Origin: Clostridiales bacterium
Lineage (GTDB): Bacteria > Bacillota > Clostridia > Christensenellales > JAISNN01
Length of the DNA stretch: 6,500 bases
Assembly (NCBI GenBank): GCA_031289865.1
Contig: JAITOQ010000148.1
Location: forward strand, 1-6,500
Direction: 5' to 3'
Under the pieces are notes generated by a model that had not been told where the DNA came from, did no database searches, and saw nothing but the letters and a program-made list of their open reading frames with translations. Every line of letters starts with the position of its first letter. Within the stretch, counting starts at the first letter, position 1. This document shows, in pieces, positions 6,223 through 6,500 of the stretch. A program made the translations under genes and the position numbers.

Positions 6223-6500
6223 TTAGATGTTTAGTTTAAGGTTTTTCAGCATCAATTCAATTAACATGGTGTCTTTTAATACAAACGCAACGAATAATTT
6301 CTCTTTTTTCGCCCATTCTTTTATGCTGTTTAGATACTTCTCCGCAACCGTATTTGATTCTGCGAATGAATCCCCTTCATAATACCAACCGCTACCGTCG
6401 GCATAATTTATTTCGCCGTTACAGCTAATGTCAAGTATATCTCCGCCGAGTATTAAACGCCCCTCTGACAAAAGGGTTCTCAACACTTCGTTAAAATCTT
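6223..6500 (-). CDS. Imm40-like immunity protein, N-terminus outside window
   Basis: The frame enters from the right edge, so only the last 91 residues are seen; the first visible residues are DFNEVLRTLLSEGRLILGGD. A helix (EVLRTLL) is followed by the strand-turn RLILGGDILDISCNGEI, then GWYYEG near residues 37-42, a helix (TVAEKYLNSIKEWAKKE) and the strand LFVAFVLK. This order, especially the ILGGD turn, a following W-Y pair and a late KAI/AEKYL-type helix, matches what I remember of the Imm40 family of polymorphic-toxin immunity proteins; no search was possible. Imm40 proteins are known as immediate neighbours of toxin genes or members of poly-immunity loci. A GTG at 6486 is in frame but lies inside the conserved-looking helix and has no ribosome site, so the gene almost certainly starts beyond 6500. 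The next gene begins 12 bases after its stop. Composition is very AT-rich (about 28% G+C over 6241-6300). Confidence 0.6.
   Translation of the reverse strand, partial: DFNEVLRTLLSEGRLILGGDILDISCNGEINYADGSGWYYEGDSFAESNTVAEKYLNSIKEWAKKEKLFVAFVLKDTMLIELMLKNLKLNI

Overview
The window looks like a chromosomal or accessory segment of an uncultured, gut-type Clostridia (Firmicutes/Bacillota) bacterium. This rests on style rather than a marker gene: AT-leaning DNA, strong AGGAGG-type ribosome binding sites, a sigma-A-type promoter, a Gram-positive WapA-like RHS/YD-repeat secreted protein, and short dispersed repeats of a kind I associate with uncultured Clostridia. No rRNA, tRNA, CRISPR array or transposase gene is visible. 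Every gene I can support lies on the minus strand, so the order of transcription runs from high to low coordinates.

Layout in order of transcription. (1) 6500-5390: three short, tightly packed genes: the C-terminal part of an Imm40-like protein, a 131-residue unknown, and a 129-residue acidic unknown. They are markedly AT-rich and look like a poly-immunity cassette of a polymorphic toxin locus. The matching toxin, if there is one, would most simply lie beyond position 6500. (2) 5389-5130: a 260-base gap holding a 15-bp tandem repeat, a weak hairpin, and a relic of a dispersed, hairpin-rich repeat. (3) 5129-3564: two higher-GC, housekeeping-looking genes, an alpha-helical HEAT-like protein and an HD-domain phosphohydrolase, separated by a heptanucleotide tandem repeat. 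(4) 3563-3426: a 138-base gap with a well-formed promoter. (5) 3425-1: the first 1141 residues of a secreted WapA-type RHS/YD-repeat protein, running off the left edge before its core end and toxin tip.

The likely shared theme is contact-dependent competition: a large exported RHS toxin carrier at one end and a cluster of candidate immunity genes at the other, with two apparently unrelated cellular genes between them. The toxin tip of the RHS gene and its own immunity gene are outside the window, so no toxin-antidote pair can be assigned here. Three things deserve a second look: the candidate immunity cassette and its flanking 17-bp direct repeats, the AT-rich DNRLRE-like block inside the RHS gene, and two tandem repeats that each start at a stop codon.
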